A stretch of DNA of 64,000 nucleotides from Euclidia mi (Eukaryota; Arthropoda; Insecta; Lepidoptera; Erebidae), in assembly GCA_944739405.2 (NCBI GenBank), contig OX123182.2, positions 69,567,183 to 69,631,182 on the forward strand, in the 5' to 3' direction. Shown here piece after piece: positions 47,457 to 58,494 of this stretch (positions within the stretch are counted from its first letter, which is position 1; the number at the start of each line of letters is the position of its first letter). Position numbers and translations under genes: made by a program. The notes beneath the pieces are model-generated. The model was not told where the DNA came from and did no database searches. It saw nothing but the letters and a program-made list of their open reading frames with translations.

Positions 47457-47599
47457 TACGTAGGCGGCAATTTACATAGCAGTAATACCACTATTCTAAA
47501 TATAAAAAGCTATAAACTTTTCATATAAATTTTTCGATTAAATCGTGTGTCGTTTATTTCATACCGACAACAAGAAATTAAGCACCCAGAATGTATGAA

Positions 47600-47715
47600 A
47601 AGAGTAATAATTAATGTAGAGGAAGCACGTGAGGTTTGTAAGGATAGAAGCAAGTGGCCTTCCGTTGTCTCTGCCTACCCAGACGGGAAAAAGGCGTGAG
47701 TATATGTATGTTACA
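47600..47715 (+). mobile_element. LINE 3' end remnant
   Basis: Encodes EEAREVCKDRSKWPSVVSAY and DGKKA then a stop, followed by gtgagtatatgtatgtt. This is the terminal 115 bp of the LINE family at 12957-13600, heavily 5'-truncated. Confidence 0.8.
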
Positions 47716-48535
47716 AAAATGCCAATGTTGACGGGTTGGCAACACTGTGTTATGTTGTGTTGCAGCTACGCCATTGCGGTGCCAGTATAGTGTGCCATGG
47801 CCTTTAAGCTAATGAATCCACGAGGCGATCTGGTCGCCATCGTACACTTTATGCGCAAGAACGTCGACTGAAGCTCGTATTTCAAATTTATTATCCTATC
47901 AATTTAGATAGAACACGAATATTACACATAAGATGTAAATCTATCGTCACTTCAATTTCTTTTAATATTCAAGATACTTGACTACGTAGCTTTTAGACTA
48001 ATCGCATTAAATCTTAGCACTAACCTACTTATTTTGATTAATTTCTTGCGATAAAATAAATTATTATTTATCGTAGTCAATGTCTTGAGTTCAGCATAAA
48101 TTATTACAGTTGACAGCGGTCTCATCTATTAATGTACAGGAATTCGTTTAAGCCCATCATGATCAGTGATTATAAAACTGACACTTTCTTGCGGCATAGT
48201 TGACTGATGTAATTATATATTTCACACTAAATAATTATTCACGATATGTGAGTATTATTGATGTACTTAATTACTGACATAAGTGGATAGTAATGAAACT
48301 GTAATTATACAGTAATAATTGGTAAGATGAAAAATAACAGTAACTGCTTCGTCAGTGAATAATTAAACTTGTTATTAGGTACGAAGTTCACGCGGAAAAC
48401 TTAAGCCAAGGTTATGTTGGGTTAATATAACAAGACTTTCAGTAAAATGAGGCAGTTTGACTCATTTTGGAAGTTTCTCAGCGCTGAAACACTAATAGAA
48501 AAAATTACTGGCGCTCGGTTCGAGGTTGAAATAAG
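47716..48535. other. No assigned feature
   Basis: No coding signal. Confidence 0.5.
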
Positions 48536-48539
48536 CAAA

Positions 48540-48785
48540 TCCCAAGTTGCACCAAATACATTGACGACTAGAGGGTGCCCGCAGCTACACCCGCACATTG
48601 TTTATTTAACCGTTTTTGCACGATTCCCTGGGAATTTCGGGCAATCCTAATATCCTAATCTCAGTGTACCTTTATAGTCCCCAAGGAACATACATGCCAA
48701 ATTTCAGCTTCTTGTGCGTAATAGTTTTGGCTGTAGTTTGACTGTCAGTCAGCCAGTAATGCAAGTATTTCATATATAATTATAT
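48540..48785 (-). repeat. Dispersed repeat family H, long copy
   Basis: Inverted family H words: ccaaggaacatacatgccaa, atttcagcttcttg, gttttggctgtagtttgact and cagccagtaatgcaagta. The far end has gagggtgcccgcagctacac. Confidence 0.75.
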
Positions 48786-49306
48786 ACAAATGATGGCATG
48801 AACAATTCATAGCATAGGGAAAATGTTGCTCCTGTGGCCATGCACCAGCTTAGATTGATTCAAAATTCGATACAGATTTATTAAAATGTTAAGAAAACGC
48901 TACAACTGTGACGTTGCTTATAGAGGTCACCCAAAATATGATATATGATCTACAAGTTTTGAAAAACTGTGTGTGTGTCAGTAGAAATCCACACCTGCCA
49001 ATAATAATAAGCCGTAGTTATTCAGCTATTTCGCTACTTATTTAATCTATATTATAGTTAACTAATACCATTTGAAGTGTAAATCCTGCATTATTAGTTC
49101 TAGAAACTACATCTACGATTACAGAGTGTTGAATGCGGTAAACGTTAGACAATTAAGTTTAACATAATAAAAAATTATCAACTATCACTAAGTTGTACAC
49201 TGTAGTAACTTTGGTGAATTCACACAGTGAACACGTGAATATATATGTCAAGTTATTTATAATAATGTTTATGCTATAATGTTTCTATCAGTTCACTAAT
49301 CTTAAT

Positions 49307-49364
49307 AGTTAATTAGTAAAATTGCCCACATACACTGGTATGTGGGCAATTTTACTAATTAACT
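49307..49364. repeat. 27-bp perfect hairpin, loop ACTG
   Basis: Arms 49307-49333 and 49338-49364 are complementary at all 27 positions; the loop is actg. A second hairpin with the same loop begins at the very next base. Confidence 0.95.
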
Positions 49365-49404
49365 AACAAATAGTTTAAAGAGACTGCTCTTTAAACTATT
49401 TGTT
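49365..49404. repeat. 18-bp perfect hairpin, loop ACTG
   Basis: Arms 49365-49382 and 49387-49404 are complementary at all 18 positions, loop actg. It abuts the previous hairpin without a spacer. Confidence 0.95.
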
Positions 49405-49825
49405 CGGTCTGAAGTTAGAAACAAAAAAGACTTGATGACGTCAGTAAATTATCTACAATTGCGCGACATGAAATTTCATTAAAACGCAGTAGCCAGCTTA
49501 GTCACAAAGAAGCATAATACATTTATATCAGGCTCATTTATCCCATCGAAACTATATTAATCCTGTGGCCATCGATACCAAGAACTTTATATTCAGAACT
49601 TTGCCAACTCCGAAATCGATCTCAATCATAATAAAATATGCACGTGCATTACGATTTCCTAGGAAACTTTACACTCGTTTATGATTTAATCTGCTAATAA
49701 TTATTTCACTTTTTAATAAGTCGAAAAAAAATTTATATAAAATATTACAAATAGTCCGTACGCTTATAAAAAAATAAGAAAATTTATAACGTTTATTATT
49801 TCTTTAAGTACCCAGATTTTGGTCT
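49405..49825. other. No assigned feature
   Basis: AT-rich, non-coding. Confidence 0.5.
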
Positions 49826-49992
49826 AAGCCATGGAATGTCGATATTCCTTTGGGTTGTGGAGATAAGACAGCAGTAGCTCTGTAGTGAAGCTGGAATTCT
49901 ATCATATCTGGTAACACTAGTAAGCGGACACCGGGCTCCAAGTCATAAGTCTTGTATGCAACTGGGATAACGCTAGGACGATGATGATGACC
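49826..49992 (+). repeat. SINE family Y, 3' part
   Basis: ccatggaatgtcgatattcc, gacaccgggctccaagtc and gggataacgctaggacgatg plus (ATG)n match the copy at 31892-32172. Confidence 0.7.
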
Positions 49993-50176
49993 TTCTTTTT
50001 TACGTATTTAATTGAATTCTCCGTGTGGTGACGGATTAAGAATATGAAATGTCACCACCCCATATCATTCCATGGCTGTCGTAAGAGAGGATGGAAGGAG
50101 CATATTATGCAGAGAAAAGCATTGTAAGAGAAGGAAAACTTGATACAAACCAACCCATTTGGACAGCGTGGTATAG

Positions 50177-52450
50177 ACACTTTAGTAATGATGTTGCTGC
50201 CAAGATCGCCAGTATTGACTTAACTGTTGATGATCCTGATGAATTATATAAATGCTTATTTAAAATTGTTAATGATGAGTACAATAAAATTTTTAAACTG
50301 AAGACGTTTGCAAGGAGCATTAAAGTAAATTTTTGTGACTGGGCAACAGTAGCTATATACAAAAGTAGAGCTAGGTTGTATGATCTATATGGTATGAAGA
50401 AATACAATTTTAATCCTGAATTTATTCAATATGTTAGAAATTATTCAAAGGTTTTTAAGAGGACATGTGCTTTAGCCAAATCCTTATATTTAAGCAATAA
50501 AATCAAAGAATCCAAGAACAAAATTAAAACTACTTGGAGCATTATTAACAATGAGACTGGTCGAGCTAAATTGGTAGATAACAATTATGAATTAAAATTT
50601 AATGGTGAAATTATTACTAGGAAAACTGATGTTGCTCAGACATTTAACAATTTCTTCATAAACATACCAGTGAACACAACCAGCTGTCTAGATTTATGTC
50701 CAAGCAAAGCAGAAATGTTGGTTAGGGGCAATGTGAATAAGTGTGATGTGCTTTTTAATTTTAAATATATTGACACCAATGACATACTGAAGGTATTCAA
50801 GACGCTCAATAATAAAAAATCTGTTGACTTATGGGGCATTTCTGTTAAACTTGTGCGACAAATTATTTCTAGCTTAGCTCCATATTTAGCTGCAATATTC
50901 AACAGAAGCTTAGATACAGGAGTATTTCCTGATCTAATGAAACACAGTAAAGTAATACCATTATTAAAAAGGGATCAAAGAGCGACCCTAGTAATTTTCG
51001 GCCAATTTCCATCTTGGCTGTTATTAGTAAAATTTTTGAAAAGATTATTTTGCATCAACTAGAGAGCCTACATTCAAAGTTAGCGGCCTGCCTTTTTTGT
51101 TTACTATCTATTTTCATAAATACTAATATATAATATTGCTCACTTATTTGTACATGCAGTGGCTACCTTAAAAGGTTATGCAAGTGACGGAGATTTTTTT
51201 TTTCTTTAGCCACTTTCACACAACTAATTTTTTTTCACAGTGAACAGTATGGCTTTACTAAGGGTCGCTCCACCGTTGATGCCGGTGTAACTTTGTTAAA
51301 GCATATTTTTAATGCTTGGGAAAACTCGAAGGATGCCATTGGTGTTTTTTGTGACCTATCAAAGGCCTTTGACTGTGTGGAACATAATACACTTTTATTT
51401 AAATTGAAACTTTATGGTATTAGAAATACCGCACTCAATCTTGTTGCCAGCTACCTTAGTGATAGAATTCAGTATGTAGATGTTAATGGGAGTAGGTCTC
51501 TAGGTTTGCCAGTAGGAATGGGCGTTCCACAGGGCTCTATTCTCGGTCCATCTCTTTTTTTAATATATATTAATGATTTGCCGTTCTTTGTACAAAATTT
51601 ATGTGATATTGTTTTGTTTGCCGACGATACGTCACTAATTTTTAAAGTTGATCGTAATTTAAGTAACTTTGATACCGTCAATAACACTCTTGCACAAGTA
51701 TTAGATTGGTTTGCGACAAATAATTTGGTACTCAACTCAAGCAAAACCAAATGTGTTAAATTCTCTTTGCCTAATGCCAAAAGTGTTACTACTAATATAA
51801 TTTTAAATAAGGAAACAATTCAACTAGTCGAATCAACCGTATTCTTAGGTGTAACTTTAGATTGTAAGCTTCAGTGGGGCGCCCAAATATCCTGTCTCGC
51901 AGTAAAACTTAGTTCTGCAGCGTTTGCAGTTAGAAAAGTTAGGGAATTCACAGATATAGATACTGCTAGACTAGTTTACTTTAGTTATTTTCACAGCGTA
52001 ATGTCTTACGGAATACTGTTATGGGGTACAGCTGCTGATATACAGACTATTTTTATCATTCAAAAGAGGGCCATACGTGCAATTTATAAGTTAGGTGCTG
52101 GAGATTCTTTACGTGATTAATTTAAAGAAGTAGATATATTGACAGTTGCATCGCAATATATATATGCTAACTTAATGTACATTAAGAAAAACTTAATTCT
52201 ATACCGCAAAAATAGTGATTTGCACAAAGTGAACACAAGGAATAAGCATAAACTGGTGGGAACTAACTACCGTCTACATAAAGTTCAGAACTCATTTGCG
52301 GGGATTGGTATACGATTTTTCAACAAATTGCCTCTTGAAATAATGAATTTACCCATGCACAAATATAAACGGACAATTAGGAACTTTCTTTTACAAAGGG
52401 GTTATTACACTATTAAGGAATTTTTAAATGATAAGACACCGTGGGGATAG
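50177..52450 (+). pseudogene. LINE reverse transcriptase ORF, lightly damaged
   Basis: The frame from 50177 includes NKKSVDLWGISVKLV and SLDTGVFPDLMKHSKVIPL. A one-base change near 50965 shifts the frame; the next frame reads SDPSNFRPISILAVISKIFE. An insertion at about 51097-51230 follows, then EQYGFTKGRSTVDAG, VFCDLSKAFDCVEHN, GVPQGSILGPSLFLIYIN and the catalytic LFADDTSLIF. A stop at 52118-52120 (TAA where Lys is expected) interrupts it; the C-terminus (52139-52450) has GIGIRFFNKLPLEI and stops at TAG. The open frame's apparent start at 50091 lies in SINE sequence and is not real. Confidence 0.85.
51097..51230. other. Short insertion in the LINE RT
   Basis: Coding on the left ends LHSKLAACLF in a T-run, and on the right starts FHSEQYGF after another T-run, so about 135 bp of foreign AT-rich sequence sits between. 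It contains an 8-bp inverted pair (agtggcta and tagccact). Class unknown. Confidence 0.6.
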
Positions 52451-53476
52451 GCTTAGGCTTGTTTAACTCACGATTATTTTATTTACATGTTAAGTGGAGG
52501 TGCCTCGTGAACACATGATTTTTGCAGGATTTGGATATTTTTATGATTTGTTGAATGTAGTTTAACATTATTTATCCCTGATCATATCATTGTTCACTTG
52601 TCACCTTCACAAAATTCTTTCTACATTTGCATTCCTTCACGCGCTCCACTAACTTATGTTAATAATAACGATCTGGAAAATGGAGGTAATTGGCGGTCAT
52701 GGTCAGTATACCAATAGATTGTTTCTTACTGCTGGTTCGTATACCGTTGTCGTCATGCTCACTAAAATGTCATTTCTTGTGGTGGCGTCGTGTGTCGGGT
52801 CATCCCTGTCCCTCTAATATGGCGTGAGGGATGATGGCTGGCTCATGCGTCATACTCGTGAACGGGTGCTACTTGCGATGACTGGTCGATGACGGTCTTG
52901 CGGGCTAATATTAGATTTTAATATTTAACTGCGTCATTTCCATCATGGTTCTGATCACTTTCGCGGATTGCCTGCATTATTAGGTATATATAATGTAAGT
53001 GGATGCTCCTGTTTCACCATGTCTATTCTGAGGCTAACCAAAACTATTATGCTTGATTATTATTATGTACAGTAAATATATACAAGTGATATAGAAGGTG
53101 TAACAGTTGCAGCACCTTACAAAATGTAAATTGTGTATTATGCAAAACCTGGCGATGAAAAAGAGTGACCGTGAGTTTTATTGCCCGTTCTTTCTCATGG
53201 TTCTACCTATTGCTTTGCGAACGTGGCAGTAAATGTAAATGTAGAAGCATACAGTAATAATGTTTTAAATTTGAGAATAAGTAATTATTTTATAAATTTA
53301 TTATTTTGACGTTCATAAGCGTCACATTGTGACCCAAATGAATAAAGGATTTTGAATTTGAATAGTAGGCCAATTCCTCCTTTCAAAGGAGAGGCCTAGT
53401 CCAGCAGTGGACTGTTAAAAGCTGATGATGAAATTGACACCATACCGCCTGATGTTAATCAGTCAATGGAATTCCA

Positions 53477-53712
53477 TCCGTATAATTTGGATTAAGAATA
53501 CAAAATGCCACTACCCCATTTCATTCCGTGGGTGTCGTAAGAGGCGACTTAAGATAATATACGAAGCACACCGTATCTTGGCGAAGAGACGGAACAATCA
53601 TCATCAAACCTTACCCACCTGTCTGGTCAAGTCCTCCTATACACTTACAGTGCAACTGTCAAACAAATTAGGAGAGGCTTAAGTCCAGCAGTGGACTGTG
53701 AAAGGCTGCAAG
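53477..53712 (+). repeat. SINE family X, complete
   Basis: ccccatttcattccgtgggt, gtcgtaagaggcgactta, then aggagaggcttaagtccagc and agtggactgtgaaaggctgc. The tail lacks the usual (GATGAT)n. Confidence 0.8.
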
Positions 53713-53919
53713 GGGCAGTCTCATTGTGTAGACCATCATAACAATATAAGCTTTATATTGGTACGATGTACTCAAGACCCTCACCTAAATGGCCTAAAGC
53801 TTAGAATTTATTTCACGCCCCGGTTAAAAACCCAGGAACAAAATAGGGAAGGGAATACAAAACATGTGAACCAAGTTAGAGTTCCACATCCTAATAGTAT
53901 GGCGAAATTAAGTCTCAAG

Positions 53920-54360
53920 CTGTCGGGTATGGTTGTCATGAACATCTTTGTCAGTCAGTGCCCATGTGGGCTTTGGGGGTCTGATAGCAGTCGCTCTGCG
54001 GAAAAGCAACTGACAAATCTCATCATCATCATCAGCCTTTAACAGTCCACTGCTGGACTAGGCCTCTCCTTTGAAAGGAGGAATTGGCCTACTATACCAC
54101 GCTGGCCAAACGGGTTGGTATAGGGTTTGTATCAAGTTTTCCTTCTCTTACAGTGCTGTTCTCTGCATAATATGCTCCCTATGTCGGCTCTTACGACACC
54201 CATGGGATGATATGGGGTGGTGACAATCCGTATTCTTAATCCGTCACCACACGGATAACTGAGTTAAGTCTCTTCACACTGACAAATCTAGTTAGACTTA
54301 AAACCGATCCCCAAGCTCCAAGGGGAAAGTTTAGACAACGCTAGGCGATGAGACATCTGC
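53920..54360 (+). repeat. SINE family Y copy split by SINE X
   Basis: The first part (about 53920-54020) has ctgtcgggtatggttgtcat and gtctgatagcagtcgctctg. The second part resumes at 54290 with ttagacttaaaaccgatccc, caagctccaagggg and acaacgctaggcgatgag. Confidence 0.75.
54021..54277 (-). repeat. SINE family X with 12-bp target duplication
   Basis: actgacaaatct is repeated at 54009-54020 and 54278-54289. Minus-strand order: ccgtgtggtgacggattaag, gtcaccaccccatatcatcc, gggagcatattatgcagaga, ggccagcgtggtatagtagg, agtccagcagtggactgtta, (ATG)n tail. This is the best reference copy of the family. Box A and B are not obvious. Confidence 0.9.
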
Positions 54361-55250
54361 GGTCAAGCTTAGCACCACAAGTTAGTTCTTAACCATAGCT
54401 ATACATAAACACAAGCTAATCAGAAAATCTACCTTTAAAAATCAGACACTAAGTAGTTATTAAAATACGTACTTACGGTATTAAGAATAAATTACAAGTA
54501 CGACACAAAAACATGCCATGCTTTGAGATTGCAGCAGCCATATATATTATGTAAGTCTCACATTTGGTTGCAGTTAGCCGCTAAGCGCGCCATTGTAAGC
54601 CATTTCTCACAATCTACTTTTACGCTTGCACGGCAAGATAAACTACTGACGGATTTTTCATTCCCAGTCTGAGCATAAATATAGCTGTAATTATATTTTA
54701 AAACGTATGCTACAATATTTTTACTTTAAAACTGATTGTTTCTCAATAAAAATGGTCGAGGGGAGAATCTAGTGGAATAAACAGTTTTTTTTGAAGTTTA
54801 AACTATTTTTTATGACCTATTATGACCTTATGTTGCTTTGTGATAAAATTCCTAATAAACGTTTGAGCTGTCAACGCAAACAACAGTACTGTATACTGAA
54901 GTCGATTTTTGTACAATATGTCACACAGGTAACTAAAATGTCAATACAAAAAATCACTGATAACAAAAGACCCCTTTTTTACTTTACAGTACAACAGACT
55001 TACAGCCCCATTACTTGGCATTTTATGCACCCAATTTTTAAATAAATTTTGATTTCGATAGATATTCGTCAACCCTACAGGGAAGAGGTGACCCTCAGTC
55101 GGCTTAGTGGTTAAATACCTCGTGTTTACTTGTCAAGCCTGTAGCGCCTCCTTAAGAAGCTCTAAAACCACTGTTGATGTTTTAGTGTGATTTCCAGGCA
55201 TCCTCGAAAATCTTCAAAACCTTATGACGAGAAACTTTTTGAAGTGTATA
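54361..55250. other. No assigned feature
   Basis: AT-rich, no gene recognised. Confidence 0.5.
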
Positions 55251-55255
55251 AAAGG

Positions 55256-55592
55256 TGCGAAGCAGCGATAGCCTAGTGGAGATATCTACGGACTGCTACT
55301 CTGCGTAGCAGTCCGTCGGTCTCGGGTTCGAATCCCCGGCGCGCGCTAATGACATTTCGAAGTTATGTGCGCATTAAATTGTTAATTATCGCTTGGTAAA
55401 CGGTGAAGGAAAAAATTCTGAGGAAACCTGCATGTTTGAGAGGTTTACATAATGTTCTCGAAAGACATGTGAAGTCTGCCAACCCGCACTTGGCCAGCGT
55501 GGTAGACTATGGCCTAATCCGTCTCATAGTGAAAAGAGGCCCGTACCCAGCAGTAGTGGGACAGTTTATATACAGGGCCGATTATGATGAAA
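55256..55592 (+). repeat. tRNA-derived SINE, full length
   Basis: Head gcagcgatagcctagtgg (box A) and tcgggttcgaatccccggcg (box B), then gaggaaacctgcatgtttga, cataatgttctcgaaagaca, gtgaagtctgccaacccgca, ccagcgtggtagactatggc and a tail gattatgatga. This is a widespread lepidopteran SINE body. Confidence 0.9.
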
Positions 55593-57125
55593 GGGGCCAG
55601 AGAACTTTTTGTTCCCAATCTCAATTCAATCCGCGTACATAGCTTGCTTAAAGTAAGGTAACATTAAACCGTTACCAAATCAATAAAGATACTTTGCGTG
55701 ACCCACGATCTCGCCCAAAAATATAAATATTGTATTATTTACCTAAGCAAACAGTGTCCTAAGTCTATATATTTTAAATAATTTCAAAGTGAAGGAGATG
55801 TGATGGAGATCGACCTCTGAAACTAAGGTTTTATTATAAGGCTCCGATTTTCTGTATTACTTTTTAAAAAGTTCTAAAAGGAAAACTTTGGATTAAATAA
55901 TTATTTACTGTCTTGGTCTTAGTCCTTTAGAGAAAACAGCTCACAAAAATATTCGAAGCAATGAATTAGAAACTCACTTTCACTATTTATTACGCTGACC
56001 TTCCAGTCGAGTTTTCTGTCAGAATATGATCAAGTGTAATTTCAAACTTTATTGTTTATATGCAAATATATTATATTTCTGACAACTTTATGCTGCAAAT
56101 TTTAGCGTAAGCACAGTCATGTTTTGTAGGTATATCGAGTTTATGATACGCGACTCGGTCACGGTGTAATTGATGATTTTATTACATTTTGTATAAGTAT
56201 GTAAGATACCGAAATAAATTATTTACTATTTATTTCATACCAGACAAATAGGGATAAAATAATATTTGCTACCACTAATACAATAATAACACTGAGTTTG
56301 GTGCAGCTAGTTACAAGTGTCAGACGATTTCGAGTATTTCGTTTTATTTCTTTGTTTAGTCATCTTCGGACTCCTGCGATTTGTCGATCCAAACAGTTAA
56401 TCATAATAAATTACTCGATTGACAAATGCCGTCTACACGTTCGAGTCTGACACCGCATATGTTGCGGTTACAGAGTCCAGACATAACGTCATGGTCTAAT
56501 GTACTGTCTGCTTAAGATTGCAGAATAGTGATATAAAATAAATTTCGAATGCTTAAAAAAAATAATTCAATTGCTCGTCAACCAAATTAGTTTAGGCGCA
56601 GACCAAAATTTAGGACGAGTTTAATGAACACATTACTTTTAAATCCAATAATCTCAACAATAACTTACTGACTTTTGACCCTGCCTTCTATGAAAAAATA
56701 TTTTTGGGAATACCATTTTCCTTTGTTCTAATTTATAGAACTGTTGCAATATCGTTTATACGTTTCCCAAAAAACTATAAATTCTTTGTTAGAACAGAAT
56801 TCAATTTTGCGTAATGCAAACTGTCAACTTAAAAATTTGGGGTAATAGCTATTGAAATACTGAAATCCTAGCAAAGCAGTTTTTCTCCCAGTATAGAATT
56901 ATACTTGAGTTTGCACAAAATAATGTTTATATTCTATCAACGCTTCAAGTCATAACGTATAATTATAATACTTTACCACATACACACAAAACCAATCAGA
57001 ACTTGAATTATGGTTTCTAAACAAAGTTTAAACATATATGGTTTTTTATGAATACATACGTATTATACTTACATAGAAACAACTAGACCAAGCCAAATAT
57101 CCACCTTCGTGTACACCAATGTTGA
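55593..57125. other. No assigned feature
   Basis: AT-rich, no coding signal. Confidence 0.5.
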
Positions 57126-57520
57126 ACTTGATCGGTAGTCGAACCTGCTACATTCAGCGTGGCAGTCATTTAGTCTGCCGCCACGCCATTGGGTCATCAA
57201 TATTTTTAGTTCCTACCATACTTTACAACGGTTGGCTAAAGTATCTAATATACTGTCAAGCAGAGAGTTTCGGGTTCAAACCCAGCCGCCGCGCGCACTG
57301 CTTACTTTTCAAAGTGACGTGCTTATGAAACTGTTAATTATCGCTTGCTAAACAATGAAGGGAAACATCCTGAGGAAACTGAGTATGCGTTTGCTCCATA
57401 ATATTATCGAATGTTGTGTTAAGTTTGTCTACCTGTATTTGGTCAGCGTAGTGGCATAGGTATAGCTTATAAGTTTTCAGTGAAATTGAGGCCTTTACCC
57501 ATAGCTATTGATGATCATAT
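57126..57520 (+). repeat. tRNA-derived SINE, degenerate copy
   Basis: Box B-like tcgggttcaaacccagccgc, then ttaattatcgcttgctaaac, gaggaaactgagtatgcgtt, cataatattatcgaatg and tggtcagcgtagtggcatag. Same family as 55256-55592 but more diverged; the head is damaged. Confidence 0.75.
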
Positions 57521-57576
57521 CCAGAATAAGTTCCAAGTACGCCACGACCATTCAAGAAAACTTTTTCTTTTGTAAA

Positions 57577-57781
57577 CTCACACCTCTATCCCCGAGGGGG
57601 TAGGCAAAGGTGTAATATTGCACCCACATTTAGCAATACATTTTAGGTCCCACGTTATGGGGGCGAGCCTACTGCCGTTACCAGGCACATCACCAGACTC
57701 CGTGTTCCTACTAAGGATTCGGAAAAACTCAGTAACACTTTTGCCCGACCCGAAAATCGAACCCGGGACCTCCAATCAGGG
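57577..57781 (-). repeat. SINE with LINE-type tail, 5'-truncated
   Basis: Minus strand: cgggttcgattttcgggtcg, aggctcgcccccataacgtg, gggtgcaatattacaccttt, gcctaccccctcgggg. Same family as 39348-39609 with the box A part missing. Confidence 0.75.
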
Positions 57782-58240
57782 TTTTTATACGTCTAATAAT
57801 ATTTGAACTACTTAATTTCCTATAAATAAAGTAAGTAATTTGCCTTAAATCGAACAACGAGATGGATGGTAAAATTAAAAGAGACCTCGCAAGTGCTCAA
57901 TTTAGTTTTCTTTCATATTAATATACTTAACTGTTCAGCTATACTTGTATATTAAAATGTTTTTATTAAGAAAACGAATCCATAGTATTGAAAATTGCTT
58001 GATTGTAATTGGACGTTATAAAATTTATCTTTATAGATAGATACTGAACATTTGCTGTCATGATGGGTTTATAAGCAATATTGTGTCTAGCCATGGAGAC
58101 ATAATATAATGGATCCTCTCCCGTTATCATCCGTATAAATTCGAGACGTTTGATTACGCATTTTCTCAATTTATCTGTGATCATGCATTTAAAATAAAAA
58201 ATGTCGTCTTACGGTAACTGGCACGTTACGCGGGAAACAA
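57782..58240. other. No assigned feature
   Basis: AT-rich, non-coding. Confidence 0.5.
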
Positions 58241-58244
58241 ATGT

Positions 58245-58494
58245 CTTGCCAAGCTGTCTCCGCCTGATCCTGGTAATTGGTGTAGGCGTATAAAATGCTG
58301 GCTTGACATCGTAAGAGATGATATGCGTGCGAATCAACTCACCACTGGAAAGCTGAATACGGTGCTTGAAGGACGGGTGTGGACAAACGGACGCCGCACT
58401 TCAAGACGACGAAAACAGGAAAATCGTCAAGATGATAATGTTAATAGAATCATAAAATCGGTTCAACCATTTCGGCCACTAACCAATATTTAAA
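58245..58494 (+). mobile_element. Possible LINE C-terminal fragment
   Basis: A plus frame reads CWLDIVRDDMRANQL and stops after QPFRPLTNI at 58494. WLDxVRxDM is common near the end of RTE-like LINE proteins. The rest shows no similarity I can confirm, so the call is tentative. Confidence 0.45.

Larger units (their letters stand above)
50177..53361 (+). mobile_element. CR1/jockey-like LINE, 5'-truncated
   Basis: Inserted in SINE X. It holds the region before RT, the complete RT, C-terminus and a long 3' UTR (52451-53361) ending aataaaggattttgaatttg plus aa, a typical CR1-like tail. The endonuclease is missing. Few mutations are present, so it is relatively young. Confidence 0.85.
50031..53427 (+). 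repeat. SINE family X copy split by a LINE
   Basis: The first part (50031-50176) ends acagcgtggtatag. The second (53362-53427) continues taggccaattcctcctttca, agcagtggactgtt and gctgatgatga. Compared with the uninterrupted copy at 54021-54277, the two parts join exactly apart from a 4-bp atag duplication at the LINE borders. Confidence 0.85.

Noticed and set aside
50091..50176. An ATG start for the LINE ORF at 50091
   Set aside because: This part lies in SINE family X sequence, shown by the uninterrupted copy at 54021-54277.
51079..51240. A GT-AG intron inside the LINE
   Set aside because: The flanks read better as LHSKLAACLF joined to FHSEQYGF, placing a smaller insertion between two T-runs. 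Retrotransposed copies should also lose introns.
55256..55340. A tRNA gene
   Set aside because: The promoter boxes belong to a SINE whose body and (ATG)n-like tail follow directly.
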